Below are positions 8,003 to 16,817 of a stretch of 64,000 nucleotides of DNA, piece by piece (position 1 is the stretch's first letter; each line of letters opens with the position of its first letter). The stretch is from assembly GCA_963724495.1 (NCBI GenBank), contig CAVRUZ010000006.1, forward strand, positions 186,001-250,000. The letters run 5' to 3'. The stretch is from CAVRUZ01 sp963724495 (GTDB lineage: Bacteria > Actinomycetota > Actinomycetes > Propionibacteriales > DAIQRJ01). Under the pieces are notes generated by a model. It was not told where the DNA came from and made no database searches. It saw only the letters and a program-made list of their open reading frames with translations. A program made the position numbers and the translations under genes.

Positions 8003-8899
8003 ATGCTGAAGTGGCTGGTACTCATCGCCGTAGTGCTGATCGGCTACCGCGTGCTGAGATCGATGATGGAGCGGCGACAGCTCGAGTCCCAGCGCGCCGA
8101 GCAGTTGGAGACGCGGCTGGCCCAGGTGAAGCAGACCGCCGACGAGGACATCACGGTCTTCGGTGAGGAGCTGCAGCGGCTCGACCTCGAGGTCACCGGC
8201 AACGTTCTCGACGAGACCACGCGCGCCGATTACCAGCGCGCGTTGGACGCATACGAAGCGGCCAAGTCCTCGATCGACATGGTCTCGACCCCGGAGGACA
8301 TCAAGAACGTCACCGCGATCCTCGAAGACGGCCGCTATGCCGTGGCCTGCGTCCGGGCCAGGCTGGCCGGTGAACCGCTGCCGCAGCGGCGGCCGCCGTG
8401 CTTCTTCAACCCCCAGCACGGCCCCTCGACCACTCAGGTCGACTGGGCGCCGCCGGGCGGAATCCCGCGAGAGGTCCCGGCCTGCGCGGCCGATGCCGAA
8501 CGGGTGCTGGCCGGAGCCGAGCCCGACAGCCGGCAGGTGATGATCGGGTCACGACGCGTCCCGTACTGGCAGGGCGGGCCTGCCTACCAGCCGATGATGG
8601 CCGGGTACTTCGGCGGCTTCGCTGGATCCGGCCTGCTGCCCGGTTTCCTCGTCGGCATGGTGACCATGGACCTGCTGACGCCGAACTTCACGTCGGAGAT
8701 GGCCGATCCGTTCAACACCGGTGACACCGGCGGCTTCGAGCAGGGCGGCGGTGACGGCGGCGGCTTCGACGGCGGTGGATTCGACGGCGGCGGCGACAGC
8801 GGGGGTGACGGCGGCGGCATGTTCGGCGGCTGGGGTGGTGGCGACGGCGGCGGCGGCTTCGACGGCGGCGGGTTCGACGGCGGTGGCGGCGGGGAGTAA
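8003..8899 (+). CDS. Membrane-anchored protein with glycine-rich C-terminus, unknown function
   Basis: 298 residues. One N-terminal membrane helix (LKWLVLIAVVLIGYRVL) is followed by a charged helical segment to residue about 120 (coiled-coil-like ESQRAEQLETRLAQVKQ), then a conserved-looking CFFNPQHGPSTTQVDW at about residue 133, a hydrophobic stretch (YFGGFAGSGLLPGFLVGMV) and about 65 residues of Gly/Asp/Phe repeats (GGGFDGGG). Similar proteins with an HGPS motif and a Gly-rich tail occur in Actinobacteria without assigned function. It starts 42 bp after the carboxylase stop and may be co-transcribed. The Gly-rich tail is encoded by repetitive GGCGGC DNA. Confidence 0.75.
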   Translation: MLKWLVLIAVVLIGYRVLRSMMERRQLESQRAEQLETRLAQVKQTADEDITVFGEELQRLDLEVTGNVLDETTRADYQRALDAYEAAKSSIDMVSTPEDIKNVTAILEDGRYAVACVRARLAGEPLPQRRPPCFFNPQHGPSTTQVDWAPPGGIPREVPACAADAERVLAGAEPDSRQVMIGSRRVPYWQGGPAYQPMMAGYFGGFAGSGLLPGFLVGMVTMDLLTPNFTSEMADPFNTGDTGGFEQGGGDGGGFDGGGFDGGGDSGGDGGGMFGGWGGGDGGGGFDGGGFDGGGGGE

Positions 8900-8910
8900 T
8901 CCCGCCGGGT

Positions 8911-10344
8911 TCAGCCGATCCGGTCGCGCTCGGCGACGGCGCGGTGCAGTTGGCGGGCGGCCTCGGCGGTCGATCCCGACAACGACGGATAGACGGTGAA
9001 CGCCGAGGCCATCTGGTCGACGGTCAGGTGGTCCTTCACCGCGAGCGAGAGCGCGTGGATCATCTCGCTGGCGCGGGGTGCCACCACGACACCCCCGAGC
9101 ACGGTGCCCGATCCGCGGCGGGCGATGATCTTGACGAACCCCTCCGTGATGCCGAGCATCTTCGCCCTGGGGTTGCCGGCCAGCGGCAGCATCCGGGTCA
9201 CCGCGCCGAGGCCACCCTCCTCGACCTCCGCCTCGGAGACCCCGACGGTGGCGATCTCAGGGATCGTGAACACGTTGCGGCTCACACTGCGCAGCGACAA
9301 CGGCTGAACGGCATCGCCGAGTGCGTGGAACATTGCAATCCTGCCTTGCATTGCGGCCACGGATGCCAGCATGCTGACACCGGTGCAGTCGCCCGCCGCA
9401 TAGACGCCGCGCTGGCTGGTGCGAGACACCCGGTCCACGACGATGAAGCCTGCCTCGTCGGTCCGCACCCCTGCCTCCGCCAGGCCGAGATTCGCCGTGT
9501 TGGCTATCGATCCCACGGCGAGCAGGGCGTGCGAACCCTCCACGCTGCGCCCGTCGGTGAGCCGCACCAGCACGCCGTCCGCAGTCCGCTCGACCGACGC
9601 CGCCCGCGACCGGCTCAGCACCTGCATCCCCATCGACGTGAAGGCCCGCTCGATGACGCCGGCCGCGTCGTTGTCCTCACTGGGCAGGACCTGCTCGCGG
9701 GACGACACCAGCACCACCTGGGAACCCAGTGCCTGGTAGGCACCCGCGAACTCGGCACCGGTGACGCCGGATCCGATCACCACGAGCCGGTCGGGCAGCT
9801 GCGGCAGCTCGTACAGCTGAGTCCAGTCGAGGATGCGCTCGCCGTCGGGCACTGCATCCGCCAGGACCCTCGGGTGCGCTCCGGTGGCCAGCAGCACCAC
9901 GTCGGCGGCGAGGTCCTCCTCGGCAGCGGGGTCACCGGTGCTCGCGATCACGTGGCCCGGACCCGCGAGCCGGCCGGTGCCGGTGATCACGCGCACACTC
10001 TCGGCCGCGAGGCGACGGCCGATGTCACCGGACTGGGCGGTCGCCAGCTGCTTCACCCGCTGGTTGACGCGGACGATGTCGATGGGCCGCTGACCCTCGC
10101 GGGTCGCGGTGATGCCGAGGCTCTCCGCGGTGTCGGACAGGCCGCCGTAGGAGTCGGCGATCGCGATGAGCGCCTTGCTCGGGACGCAGTCGGTGAGAAC
10201 CGCCGAGCCGCCGAGCCCGTCGGAGTCGACGACGGTGACCTCGGCGCCCAGCTGGGCCGCTACCAGCGACGCCTCGTAGCCCCCCGGACCGCCGCCGATG
10301 ATGACGACCCGGTCATGCCCTGCGTCGTCCGCGCGTGTGTCCAC
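8911..10344 (-). CDS. lpdA: NAD(P)H-quinone dehydrogenase, LpdA type
   Basis: 477 residues of the pyridine-nucleotide disulphide reductase fold. FAD-binding VVIIGGGPGGYEASLVAAQLG starts near residue 13; NAD(P)-binding VVIGSGVTGAEFAGAYQALG near residue 190; VYAAGDCTG near residue 320; C-terminal dimerisation domain with AFTVYPSLSGSTAEA. The redox motif reads GSAVLTDCVPSK, with one cysteine instead of CxxxxC, and the C-terminal HP pair is replaced by YPSLS. This matches the mycobacterial LpdA (Rv3303c) type, an FAD-dependent NAD(P)H:quinone reductase, and not a lipoamide dehydrogenase. Convergent with the Gly-rich gene (11 bp between stops). Confidence 0.88.
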   Translation of the reverse strand: MDTRADDAGHDRVVIIGGGPGGYEASLVAAQLGAEVTVVDSDGLGGSAVLTDCVPSKALIAIADSYGGLSDTAESLGITATREGQRPIDIVRVNQRVKQLATAQSGDIGRRLAAESVRVITGTGRLAGPGHVIASTGDPAAEEDLAADVVLLATGAHPRVLADAVPDGERILDWTQLYELPQLPDRLVVIGSGVTGAEFAGAYQALGSQVVLVSSREQVLPSEDNDAAGVIERAFTSMGMQVLSRSRAASVERTADGVLVRLTDGRSVEGSHALLAVGSIANTANLGLAEAGVRTDEAGFIVVDRVSRTSQRGVYAAGDCTGVSMLASVAAMQGRIAMFHALGDAVQPLSLRSVSRNVFTIPEIATVGVSEAEVEEGGLGAVTRMLPLAGNPRAKMLGITEGFVKIIARRGSGTVLGGVVVAPRASEMIHALSLAVKDHLTVDQMASAFTVYPSLSGSTAEAARQLHRAVAERDRIG

Positions 10345-10400
10345 GTCGGCGATTGTTCCGCACCATCCGCTCCGCCGCCGATGCCGGTAGCCTGCCGCGC

Positions 10401-10853
10401 GTGGCCAGGTACGCCGCCTACGGCTCGAACCTCGACCCCGCCAGGATGGCGGGCCGCTGCCCGCACTCCCCGCTCCTCGGCACCGGCTGGCTGATGGACT
10501 GGCGACTCACGTTCGGTGGCGAGGAGAAGAGCTGGGACGGAGCGCTCCCCACGATCGTCGAGGCGCCCGGCCAGCAGCTGTTCGTCGCCGTGTACGAGAT
10601 CTCCGATGCCGACGAGCACTTCCTCGACGCGTGGGAGGGAGTCGACCTCGCGCTGTACCGCAAGGTGACGGTGCGGGTGACCACGCTCGACGGTGAGACG
10701 GCGGCCTGGACCTACGTGCTCGACGCCTACGAGGGCGGCCTGCCGACGGCGCGCACGATCGGCACCATCGCCGACGCGGCCGAGGCCGCCGACGCGCCGC
10801 AGGACTACGTGTACGCGCTGCGCGGGTTGCCCTGCCGCAGCGCCGGCCATTGA
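10401..10853 (+). CDS. Gamma-glutamylcyclotransferase-like (AIG2/GGCT) protein
   Basis: 150 residues from GTG 10401. The start RYAAYGSNLDPARM matches the YGSNL substrate-loop motif of the GGCT fold, followed by DWRLTFGG, LFVAVYEISDADEHFLDAWEGV (catalytic Glu region) and YVLDAYEGGLPTAR. Such proteins cleave gamma-glutamyl amino acids to 5-oxoproline or act on similar amines. Divergent from lpdA with 56 bp between starts. Its 3' end, including the stop codon, is part of an exact-looking tandem duplication (next entry). Confidence 0.82.
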   Translation: MARYAAYGSNLDPARMAGRCPHSPLLGTGWLMDWRLTFGGEEKSWDGALPTIVEAPGQQLFVAVYEISDADEHFLDAWEGVDLALYRKVTVRVTTLDGETAAWTYVLDAYEGGLPTARTIGTIADAAEAADAPQDYVYALRGLPCRSAGH

Positions 10854-10879
10854 CACTGCCGCAGCGCCGGCCATTGACC
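10832..10879. repeat. 24-bp tandem duplication across the stop of the GGCT-like gene
   Basis: CTGCCGCAGCGCCGGCCATT (then GACA) at 10832-10855 is repeated at 10856-10879 with 23 of 24 bases identical. The first copy contains the stop TGA; the second lies in the 28 bp gap before the converging DUF3500 gene. It looks like a recent slippage duplication with no coding effect. Confidence 0.85.
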
Positions 10880-10881
10880 AG

Positions 10882-11868
10882 CTAGTGCACTGCCGACGCG
10901 TGATGTCGGGCGAGCACGTCGATGCCCCAGTCGGAGCGGACGTCGCGCCAGACCGTGTGCACGTGGTTGGCGCCGTCCTGCACGCAGTCGTACTCGAGCA
11001 GGAACGACTGGCCGGCGACCGCGTAGTAGTGCGGTGACCGGGGCTCGGTCGAGCCCGCCCACGCGAACGACACCTCGCCCAGCCCCTCGTCGACAAGCGC
11101 CCGCCAGGCCGTGCTCGCGAGATCGTGCCGCAGCCGGCCGAGGTAGTGGCGGATCAGCCGCTGGAACAGGCGCTGCTGGCCGGTGTCGAGGTGCTCGTAG
11201 CGCAGACCACGCGGAACGAGGCCGATGTCGGCGACCGGATCGCGGCGCGTGGCGATGTCGGCCGGCGCCTCGGGCGAGACGATCGCCTGCTCCCGCTGGT
11301 CGGTGGCGAGCGTGGCCAGCAGCTCACGGGCCAGCTTCTCTTCTTGCGGAAGGGTCTGCAGGCCGGCCTGCGGGCCGGAGGGGACGACTGCGGGGTTGGC
11401 GCCGAAGAACTGCGGTGTTCCGGCCACGTGGTTGTCGGCGATCGTGAAGTGCAGGCACAGGTGATGGCCACCCACGTGCACGGCCCACGGGCTCAGGTCG
11501 TCGGGAACGCCGAGCAGCCGGAACCAGTAGTACTGCGGGTCGCGGCCCTCGAAGGCGCTGTCACCCTGCTCCCGCTCGATCTCGCGCAGCGTCGACTCCA
11601 GCTGCATGATCGACCGCGCCACGTCCGCGCCGGTGCTGGAGAGCCCCGACTCCAGGACCTTCATCGCCAGCAGCTGCTGCCGCTCGTTCATCTCGGCAAG
11701 CGAAAGGCCGGGCCTCGGTCCGGGCAGGTAGGTGAACTCGTGCGCGTCGGGGCTGTCGAAGGGTGCGATCACCCGCCGGCGCTGCTCGTTGTCCAACGAC
11801 AGGTACCAGGTCTTGGCACGCTCGGCGATGGCAGTCGTCAGGGCGGGGGCAAGGCTCGACGGACTCAT
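10882..11868 (-). CDS. DUF3500 domain protein
   Basis: 328 residues. Recognised by the DUF3500 pattern: PGLSLAEMNERQQLLAMKVL in the first third, DPQYYWFRLLG, then WAVHVGGHHLCLHFTI with clustered histidines, TPQFFGANPA, and the C-terminal HYYAVAGQSFLLEYD and NHVHTVWRD. The conserved His/Asp residues suggest a metal or substrate site, but no activity is established. No signal peptide. Convergent with the GGCT-like gene and divergent from the secreted DUF4832 protein (83 bp). Confidence 0.85.
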   Translation of the reverse strand: MSPSSLAPALTTAIAERAKTWYLSLDNEQRRRVIAPFDSPDAHEFTYLPGPRPGLSLAEMNERQQLLAMKVLESGLSSTGADVARSIMQLESTLREIEREQGDSAFEGRDPQYYWFRLLGVPDDLSPWAVHVGGHHLCLHFTIADNHVAGTPQFFGANPAVVPSGPQAGLQTLPQEEKLARELLATLATDQREQAIVSPEAPADIATRRDPVADIGLVPRGLRYEHLDTGQQRLFQRLIRHYLGRLRHDLASTAWRALVDEGLGEVSFAWAGSTEPRSPHYYAVAGQSFLLEYDCVQDGANHVHTVWRDVRSDWGIDVLARHHASAVH

Positions 11869-11951
11869 GGCGGCCAGCTAACCACCGTGCTCCGACTCCT
11901 TGCCTCCTCCACCGTGCTCCCGGACATACTGGCCCGGTGAAGGGAGCCCTC

Positions 11952-13451
11952 ATGAAGAAGCTGCTTGCCGTCCTCGCACCGGTCTGCGCTGCCGCGTTGA
12001 TCGGAGCCACAGCCTCCTCGGCCACGCCCAGCAACACCACGACCAACTCGACGTCCAAGTCCTACGTTGCCAGCACAGCCGTCATCGCGAACCCCGAGCG
12101 CGGCTTCTATCACCACACCGAAACCCACTTCCGCGCCGATGGCACCGGCTACGAGCCCCTCGACCGGGCCGAGCTGCGCACCTGGCGCGAACAGGAACAC
12201 ATCACCCAGATACTGCGTGTCTTCTACCTCGAGAAGTTTGCGGCCCAGGATCGACTCGACAAGGCCTACCTCGACCTCGTCCGCAAGGACTTTGCGAGTA
12301 TCCGTGCCGCCGGAGTGAAGGCGATCGTGCGGTTCGCCTACGCGCAGCCGAAGGACGACTGGCCGTACCAGCCGCCCTATGGTGACGCCCCCAAGTCGCG
12401 TGTGCTCAAGCACATTGCGCAGCTGAAGCCGATCCTGCGGGCAAACGCCGACGTCATCGCGACGGTCCAGTCCGGGTTCATCGGACTGTGGGGCGAGGGC
12501 TACTACACCGACTACTTCGCCGCGGACCCGACCGATCCCGGCACCCTGACCGACCAGGACTGGGCTAACCGGCGTGATGTCTTCCTCGCCCTGCTCGATG
12601 CCCTGCCGCCGAACCGCACCGTCCAGCTCCGCACGATGCTGATGAAGCAGAAGGCCACCGGCAGGCCGACGGGCGTCGCGGGCGCGCTGACCGAGGACGA
12701 GGCGTTCACCGGCACCGCGGCTGCTCGCCTCGGCCACCACAACGACTGCTTCCTCGCAAGCCCGGACGACTTCGGGACGTTCCTCTCGGACCCGATCACG
12801 CTCGATCAGGAGTACCTCGCGCAGGACTCGAAGTTCGTCCCGATGGGCGGCGAGACCTGCACCGTCAACCCGCCGCGATCGGAGTGGCCGAGCGCCGAGG
12901 CCGAGATGGCGCGCTATCACTACAGCTACCTCAACACCGACTACAACCAGGACGTGCTGGACAGCTGGGGCGACCACATCGTCGACGCCCAGCGCCGGCT
13001 CGGCTACCGGTTCCGCCTCACCGAGGGACGCTTCACCGACGGTGTCCGTCCGGGCAGATCGTTCGAGGTCGACCTCGGCGTGCACAACGACGGGTTCGCC
13101 ACGCCGTACAACCCGCGTGACGTCTCGTTGATCCTGCGTGGGGCGCACCGGTCGTACGCGGTCCCCGTCAACGCCGACCCGCGCAGGTGGGACGCCGGGG
13201 CCACCACCGATCTCGCGATCAAGGCATGTGCCGCCGTTCCGCCCGGTCGGTACCAGCTGCTGCTCGACCTGCCCGCGCCGGAGCGGCGCCTGCGGTCGAA
13301 CTCCGCCTACGCGATCCAGCTCGCAAACGTTGGAGTCTGGGACGCCGACACGGGCCTCAACGACCTCGGCCAGACCCTGGTCGTGGGCCGGGACCAGCCG
13401 TCGACCGCGCGCTGCCACCACGCGCAGCTCCCGCGTCCCTTGCCGCGCTGA
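11952..13451 (+). CDS. Secreted DUF4874/DUF4832 protein
   Basis: 499 residues from ATG 11952. A Sec signal peptide is clear: KK, then LLAVLAPVCAAALIGA, with likely cleavage near SSATPS. The mature part begins with VIANPERGFYHHTETHF, the start of DUF4874, and runs through ILRVFYLEKF, IVRFAYAQ, VQSGFIGLWGEGYYTDYF (TIM-barrel-like, GLWGEGYY) into DUF4832 (YHYSYLNTDYN, LGYRFRLTEGRF, VHNDGFATPYNPR, PGRYQLLLDLP). These two domains together resemble a glycoside-hydrolase-like barrel plus a beta-sandwich; the catalytic activity is unknown. The sirtuin gene follows after 5 bp. Confidence 0.87.
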   Translation: MKKLLAVLAPVCAAALIGATASSATPSNTTTNSTSKSYVASTAVIANPERGFYHHTETHFRADGTGYEPLDRAELRTWREQEHITQILRVFYLEKFAAQDRLDKAYLDLVRKDFASIRAAGVKAIVRFAYAQPKDDWPYQPPYGDAPKSRVLKHIAQLKPILRANADVIATVQSGFIGLWGEGYYTDYFAADPTDPGTLTDQDWANRRDVFLALLDALPPNRTVQLRTMLMKQKATGRPTGVAGALTEDEAFTGTAAARLGHHNDCFLASPDDFGTFLSDPITLDQEYLAQDSKFVPMGGETCTVNPPRSEWPSAEAEMARYHYSYLNTDYNQDVLDSWGDHIVDAQRRLGYRFRLTEGRFTDGVRPGRSFEVDLGVHNDGFATPYNPRDVSLILRGAHRSYAVPVNADPRRWDAGATTDLAIKACAAVPPGRYQLLLDLPAPERRLRSNSAYAIQLANVGVWDADTGLNDLGQTLVVGRDQPSTARCHHAQLPRPLPR

Positions 13452-13456
13452 GGACG

Positions 13457-14311
13457 GTGGCACCCGACGACGAACGGCGGCTGGCCGACCTGCTCGTAGC
13501 TGGCAGCGTGACCGTTCTCTCCGGCGCCGGGCTCTCCACCGAGTCGGGCATCCCCGCCTACCGCGGGCCAGACGGTATTCGCCGGATCACGCCGATGTCG
13601 TTCGACGACTTCGTGGCGACACCGGCGATGCGGCGGCGGTACTGGGCGCGCGGGTTCGTCGGCTGGCAGCGGTTCCGTTCGGCCCAGCCGAATGCAGGTC
13701 ACCGGTCGGTCGCACGCCTCCAGTCCCTCGGGCTGGTGGGCGGGGTGGTCACCCAGAACGTCGACGGGCTGCACCAGGCTGCGGGCTCGGTCCACGTCAC
13801 CGAGCTGCACGGGACCCTCACCCGAGTGGTGTGCCTCCGATGCGGCGCCGACGAGGAGCGCGCGTCCGTGCAGAAGCGCATGGCTGCGGAGAATCCTCAA
13901 CTGGAGCAGGCAGTCGACGGACTGGCCGGCCGGGTACGGCCCGATGGTGACGTCGACCTGCCCGAGGATCTCGAAGCCGGTGTGGTGGTTCCCGGTTGTC
14001 TCGCCTGCGGCGCCGACCGACTCAAGCCCGACGTGGTGTTCTTCGGTGAGCAGGTGCCCCGCGACCGGGTGGCAGCCGCGTTCGCGGCAGTGGACGCGTC
14101 CCGCACCCTGCTCGTTCTCGGCTCGTCGCTTCAGGTGATGTCGGGGTACCGGTTCGTCCGGCACGCGCACCGCCACGGGATGGCCGTCGCGGTGGTGAAC
14201 CTCGGTGCCACGAGGGGTGCGGCCGAGACGACACTGCACCTGTCGGCCGCACTCGGACCACTGCTCACCCGGGTCGTCGACGCGATCGCGGGCGCGCGGA
14301 GCCCCGGCTGA
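13457..14311 (+). CDS. Sir2-family NAD-dependent protein deacetylase (sirtuin)
   Basis: 284 residues from GTG 13457. NAD-binding VLSGAGLSTESGIPAYRG (residues about 18-35), TQNVDGLHQAAG, catalytic histidine in TELHGT, a zinc site formed by CLRCG and later CLACG, KPDVVFFGEQVP, LGSSLQVMSGY and AVVNLG. The insert between the two Cys pairs is longer than in E. coli CobB, as in class II-like sirtuins. It removes acyl groups from protein lysines using NAD. GTG start 5 bp after the DUF4832 stop and 17 bp before the mutase gene, so the three form one transcription unit, though a functional link is not obvious. Confidence 0.9.
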   Translation: MAPDDERRLADLLVAGSVTVLSGAGLSTESGIPAYRGPDGIRRITPMSFDDFVATPAMRRRYWARGFVGWQRFRSAQPNAGHRSVARLQSLGLVGGVVTQNVDGLHQAAGSVHVTELHGTLTRVVCLRCGADEERASVQKRMAAENPQLEQAVDGLAGRVRPDGDVDLPEDLEAGVVVPGCLACGADRLKPDVVFFGEQVPRDRVAAAFAAVDASRTLLVLGSSLQVMSGYRFVRHAHRHGMAVAVVNLGATRGAAETTLHLSAALGPLLTRVVDAIAGARSPG

Positions 14312-14328
14312 CCACCTACGCTCCGCGC

Positions 14329-15981
14329 ATGTCCCAGACCGACGACGAGATCCTCGCCATCGCCCGCTCGTACCTGGCCGAGGACCCCGATCCCGATACC
14401 CGCGCCGAGCTCCAGGGACTCCTCGACCCACCCGACCTGCCGGAGTTGCGCGACCGGTTCGGCCGCCGGCTCGAGTTCGGGACCGCGGGGCTGCGCGGCG
14501 CGCTGGGTGCCGGCCTGAACCGGATGAACCGCGTCGTCGTGCAGCAGACGGCGGCCGGGCTGGCCCGATATCTCCTCGACAGCGGGCACGAAGGCGGCGC
14601 GGTGGTGATCGGCTTCGACGCCCGCCACAAGTCCGACGTGTTCGCCCTCGACACCGCCGAGATCATCGCCGGCGCAGGCCTGCGGCCGCTCCTGTTCGAC
14701 GGACACGTGCCCACACCCGTGGTGGCGTTCGCGATCCGCGCGCTCGGCGCCGTGGCGGGTGTGGTGGTGACCGCCTCGCACAACCCGCCCGCCGACAACG
14801 GCTACAAGGTCTACCTGGGTGACGGCAGCCAGATCGTCCCGCCGGCCGACGCCGACATCTCCGCCGCGATCGACGGCGTCGGACCGCTGGCCGCTATCCC
14901 GCGTGCCGCTGTCGACGACCGGATCGGTGCCGAGGTGATCGACGAGTACGCGCGACGCCTTGGCGCCCTGATGGCCGAGATCGGGACGGCGACGACGGCC
15001 GACCGAGCAGCGCTGCGGGTGGTCTACACGCCGCTGCACGGCGTGGGCGGAACGCTGTTGCGCCGTTGCCTTGTCGATGCGGGGTTCGCCGAACCGGTGG
15101 TGGTGCCCGAACAGGCGGACCCGGATCCGGACTTCCCGACGGTCCCCTTCCCCAATCCGGAGGAGAAGGGCGCTATCGATGCGGCAGTCGCATTGGCCCG
15201 CTCGGTGGATGCCGATCTCGTGATCGCCAACGACCCGGATGCCGACCGGTGTGCAGTAGCGGTACCCGACCTGGATGGCTGGCGCATGCTCACCGGCGAC
15301 GAGGTCGGGGTGCTGCTTGGCCGGCGTCTTCTCGCTGCCCGGCCCGACGGGATGTTCGCGGCCTCGATCGTGTCGAGCGGCATGCTCGGTGCGCTGGCTG
15401 CCCGGCAGGGTGCCCGGTACACCGAGACGCTCACCGGCTTCAAGTGGATCGCCCGAGTGCCCGATCTCGCGTTCGGCTACGAGGAGGCGCTGGGCTACTG
15501 CACGGATCCCGCGGCGGTGCGCGACAAGGACGGCATCTCGGCCGCCCTGGTGCTCGCCGACCTGGCGGCCGCGGCGAAGGCATCGGGGAAGTCGGTCGTC
15601 GACGACCTCGACGCCGCGGCGACGGAGGTCGGCGTGCACGCCACCAGTCAGGTGAGCGCCCGCTTCGCCGACCCCGACCGGCTGCCGGCCGTCATGGCCG
15701 ACCTCCGGCGACAACCGCCCGGTTCCCTTGGGCAGTGGCCGATCGTCCGGGTCGACGACCTGGCCGACGGCTCCGCCGACCTGCCGCCCACCGACGGCCT
15801 GCGGTTCGTGCTCGCCGGCGGTCACCGCGTGACGATCCGGCCGAGCGGGACCGAGCCGAAGGTCAAGGGCTATCTGGAGGTCGTGCTGCCAGTGACGGCT
15901 GGTGATCCGGTCGTCGGTCGCCGGACCGCGGCCGGCCACCTGTCCGAGCTCGGGGCCGAGGTCCTCGCGCTGCTGGTCTGA
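14329..15981 (+). CDS. Phosphohexomutase (phosphoglucomutase/phosphomannomutase; possibly phosphopentomutase role)
   Basis: 550 residues, the usual length for alpha-D-phosphohexomutases. FGTAGLRGALGAGLNRMN near residue 50, catalytic phosphoserine loop VVVTASHNPPADNGYKVY near residue 145, metal loop NDPDADRCAVAV near residue 303, sugar-binding GYEEALGYC near residue 385, and phosphate-binding RPSGTEPKVKGYLE at the end. It interconverts sugar 1- and 6-phosphates (or 1- and 5-phosphates). In many Actinobacteria this long type sits beside deoC and nucleoside genes, as here (deoC 0.8 kb away), so a role in deoxyribose/ribose-1-phosphate isomerisation is plausible (inference). Confidence 0.9.
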   Translation: MSQTDDEILAIARSYLAEDPDPDTRAELQGLLDPPDLPELRDRFGRRLEFGTAGLRGALGAGLNRMNRVVVQQTAAGLARYLLDSGHEGGAVVIGFDARHKSDVFALDTAEIIAGAGLRPLLFDGHVPTPVVAFAIRALGAVAGVVVTASHNPPADNGYKVYLGDGSQIVPPADADISAAIDGVGPLAAIPRAAVDDRIGAEVIDEYARRLGALMAEIGTATTADRAALRVVYTPLHGVGGTLLRRCLVDAGFAEPVVVPEQADPDPDFPTVPFPNPEEKGAIDAAVALARSVDADLVIANDPDADRCAVAVPDLDGWRMLTGDEVGVLLGRRLLAARPDGMFAASIVSSGMLGALAARQGARYTETLTGFKWIARVPDLAFGYEEALGYCTDPAAVRDKDGISAALVLADLAAAAKASGKSVVDDLDAAATEVGVHATSQVSARFADPDRLPAVMADLRRQPPGSLGQWPIVRVDDLADGSADLPPTDGLRFVLAGGHRVTIRPSGTEPKVKGYLEVVLPVTAGDPVVGRRTAAGHLSELGAEVLALLV

Positions 15982-15995
15982 CCAGTGCGTCAGAC
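15976..15995. terminator. Hairpin between converging stops, probable bidirectional terminator
   Basis: GTCTGAC (15976-15982), six-base loop CAGTGC, GTCAGAC (15989-15995): a perfect 7 bp stem spanning the stops of the mutase (+) and the PH-domain protein (-). No T-run, as is common in high-GC Actinobacteria. Confidence 0.55.
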
Positions 15996-16712
15996 GACGA
16001 AGAAGGCGTAGATGACGAACAGGACGACGGCGATGCTGATCGCGATCTCGAACACGGCGAGGCGCTCGGTGTGCTCGGCGGGCTGGTCGGGCTTGGCCCG
16101 GGCCCGCGCGTCGCTGGCCATCTGGCTGATGCGGTCGGCCGCGTAGAGACCCTTGGAGCGTTCGCCGCGCTTGGGCCGGTGCATGGCCGGGTGATCGATG
16201 CGCGGCGGGCCCTGCAGCGTGCGGGCGCCTTCTGGGCGCTGGCGGTCGGCGACGTCCATCTCTGAGTCCACCCTCGCTCCAGACCCGGACAGCCCGCCGA
16301 ACGGCGTCGGGAACCGGCCGGCGAGGTTGGGCCGGTCCGGGCGACGTCCGCTCACGGCTACGGCGTTGACGCTCCTTGACTCGTCGACTGGGTAGACGGT
16401 GAGTTCGCCGCGCAGTTCGGCGTGGTCGATCGCCGTCCAGTCGAAGTCGTAGTCGCGGAAGAAGTTACGGATGCGCAGGCCGTCCTCGTAGGCGATCACG
16501 AGGGGGCGGGCCGACGTGACCCAGGAGACCGCGGCGAACAGGAGGGCGATCGAGGCCGGGCGGAGCGCAGACGTGTCCGTCCACTCGAGAAAGACGTCAC
16601 CGGCGAACAGCAGCGTGAGCACGATCAGGATCCAGCCGATGACCCGCTGGGACCCGCTGCCGTACGTCTCCAGAACGCGACGGCGGCCCGGTCTCTCCGC
16701 AGAATCAACCAT
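15990..16712 (-). CDS. PH-domain (bPH2-like) membrane protein
   Basis: 240 residues. Two N-terminal membrane helices (VIGWILIVLTLLFAGDVFL and ASIALLFAAVSWVTSA) are followed by a bacterial PH-like segment PLVIAYEDGLRIRNFFRDYDFDWTAIDHAEL, a disordered charged region and a C-terminal helix (IAISIAVVLFVIYAFFVV). Small actinobacterial proteins of this type have no assigned role. Convergent with the mutase, divergent from deoC. Confidence 0.75.
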   Translation of the reverse strand: MVDSAERPGRRRVLETYGSGSQRVIGWILIVLTLLFAGDVFLEWTDTSALRPASIALLFAAVSWVTSARPLVIAYEDGLRIRNFFRDYDFDWTAIDHAELRGELTVYPVDESRSVNAVAVSGRRPDRPNLAGRFPTPFGGLSGSGARVDSEMDVADRQRPEGARTLQGPPRIDHPAMHRPKRGERSKGLYAADRISQMASDARARAKPDQPAEHTERLAVFEIAISIAVVLFVIYAFFVV

Positions 16713-16817
16713 GCCGCGGATTGTCCCTCACGACGGCTAACGCGTGGACCCTCTGCCGATAACAGCACGATCTCGAAGCGCCGGGCCCGGACGTCTGGCT
16801 GGTGTTGTAATGGCCCG

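Noticed and set aside
8741..8899. GGCGGC-rich tract as a CRISPR-like or satellite array
   Set aside because: Repeats are short, irregular and code for a Gly/Asp/Phe tail in frame; no spacers.
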